From Treponema sp. (GTDB lineage: Bacteria; Spirochaetota; Spirochaetia; Treponematales; Treponemataceae), in NCBI GenBank assembly GCA_017617145.1, contig JAFZWX010000175.1:1-7813 (forward strand): a stretch of DNA of 7,813 nt, written 5' to 3'. Position 1 is the stretch's first letter, and every line of letters starts with the position of its first letter. Shown piece after piece: positions 7,249 to 7,813 of the stretch. The notes under the pieces are model-generated. The model made no database searches. It was not told where the DNA came from and saw nothing but the letters and a program-made list of their open reading frames with translations. The position numbers and the translations under genes are program-made.

Positions 7249-7253
7249 AGGAG
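7249..7253 (+). promoter_or_regulatory. Ribosome binding site of the CrtO-like gene
   Basis: AGGAG lies 5 nt before the ATG at 7259, a strong site that fixes the start. I see no promoter in the gap: TTGACC at 7222-7227 has no -10 box at a workable distance, so expression probably depends on readthrough from 5152-5180. Confidence 0.8.
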
Positions 7254-7258
7254 AAATT

Positions 7259-7813
7259 ATGGCTTTATATTTAATTTCAATAATTGGCGGCGACCTGCTT
7301 ATTTTTATTTTGAATTATTGTTTTAATCCGAATATCGAACTTGTTCCACTTATTATTGGTTGTGCTGTTGCTCCTGTTGCGCTCATTGCCTGGGACGGTG
7401 TTATTGCAACCTTTATTCGCCGTGCACTTCCAAACAAATGGTATGACTACAAAGTTGAATGGCGTAAGGTTCCCGAATGGGAATGTAAATTTTATGATGT
7501 TCTTCATATAAAAGCCTGGAAAGATAAGGTACTTGAACTTGGTGTATTTACTTCTTTCAGCAAAAAGAAAATTGCAAATCCTCGAAGCCGCGAATATCTT
7601 GAACAGTTTATTCTTGAATGTAACTACGGCTGGTCAATTCACCTTTGGAATTCAATTCTTGGTTTTGCAGTGATTTTCTGTTATCCAAAAGCCTTCTGGC
7701 TTCCTGTTGCTTTACCTGCCTGTATTGTAAACTTTGTTTTGGGAATGCTTCCATTTATGATTTTGCGTTACAATTTACCACGTCTTCACAGAACAAGAGA
7801 TGTTATAGAAAAA
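7259..7813 (+). CDS. Membrane protein resembling CrtO-family glycosyl-4,4'-diaponeurosporenoate acyltransferase, 3' end outside window
   Basis: 185 codons are visible with no stop before the right edge. The N-terminal half has two hydrophobic segments (about 3-20 and 28-53), and a hydrophobic pair follows at about 131-170. Between them lies a conserved-looking soluble block: HIKAWKDKVLELGVF (83-97), KKKI (102-105), YLEQFILE (113-120) with Glu120, and His128; the end RYNLPRL (170-176) also fits the family. In staphylococci CrtO attaches a fatty acid to the glucose of a carotenoid glycoside; distant homologues in other bacteria are mostly uncharacterised. I see no carotenoid genes here, so a glycolipid is the likelier acceptor. 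It lies 150 bp behind the PlsC-type gene on the same strand, and together with the GT8 gene this suggests successive sugar and acyl transfer. The family call is from memory of motifs and moderately sure; that it is an integral membrane protein is surer. Confidence 0.6.
   Translation, partial: MALYLISIIGGDLLIFILNYCFNPNIELVPLIIGCAVAPVALIAWDGVIATFIRRALPNKWYDYKVEWRKVPEWECKFYDVLHIKAWKDKVLELGVFTSFSKKKIANPRSREYLEQFILECNYGWSIHLWNSILGFAVIFCYPKAFWLPVALPACIVNFVLGMLPFMILRYNLPRLHRTRDVIEK

Noticed and set aside
7277..7507. 76-codon minus-strand frame opposite the CrtO-like gene
   Set aside because: The plus-strand frame has a strong ribosome binding site, membrane segments and family motifs; the minus frame has none.

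Overview
The window looks like chromosomal DNA of a spirochaete, most likely a host-associated Treponema. This rests on the low GC content, a very long secreted lipoprotein with a relaxed spirochaete-type lipobox (FFSC), many Phe/Ile/Lys/Asn-rich proteins, and intergenic palindromic repeats. It is an inference from style; no marker gene fixes the genus.

Layout: positions 1-5066 hold one uninterrupted minus-strand reading frame that runs off the left edge. It encodes the first 1688 residues of a giant lipoprotein made of about 225-250-residue tandem units. Each unit pairs an InlB-B-repeat-like module (Y-x-F-L-x-W core) with an Ig-like module of the Big_5/SbsA type. Seven full units and the start of an eighth are visible. 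The plus strand of this region holds only shadow frames. Positions 5067-5208 form a divergent intergenic region with a near-consensus sigma70-type promoter (TTGATA, 17 nt, TATAAT) firing rightwards and a much weaker leftward candidate.

Positions 5209-7813 carry a rightward cluster: a family 8 glycosyltransferase (5209-6285), an overlapping PlsC-type acyltransferase (6251-7108), and, after a 150-bp gap, a membrane protein resembling the CrtO family of glycosyl-carotenoid acyltransferases (from 7259, cut by the right edge). The gap holds a 128-bp MITE-like element with 29-bp imperfect terminal inverted repeats and an internal 23-bp tandem repeat.

The rightward genes read as a small glycolipid or acylated-glycan pathway: sugar transfer, then acyl transfer, at or in the cytoplasmic membrane. 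The lipoprotein is transcribed in the opposite direction and shares only the intergenic region with them. Its likely job is as a surface or periplasmic repeat protein (adhesion or structural), but no function can be assigned from sequence alone.
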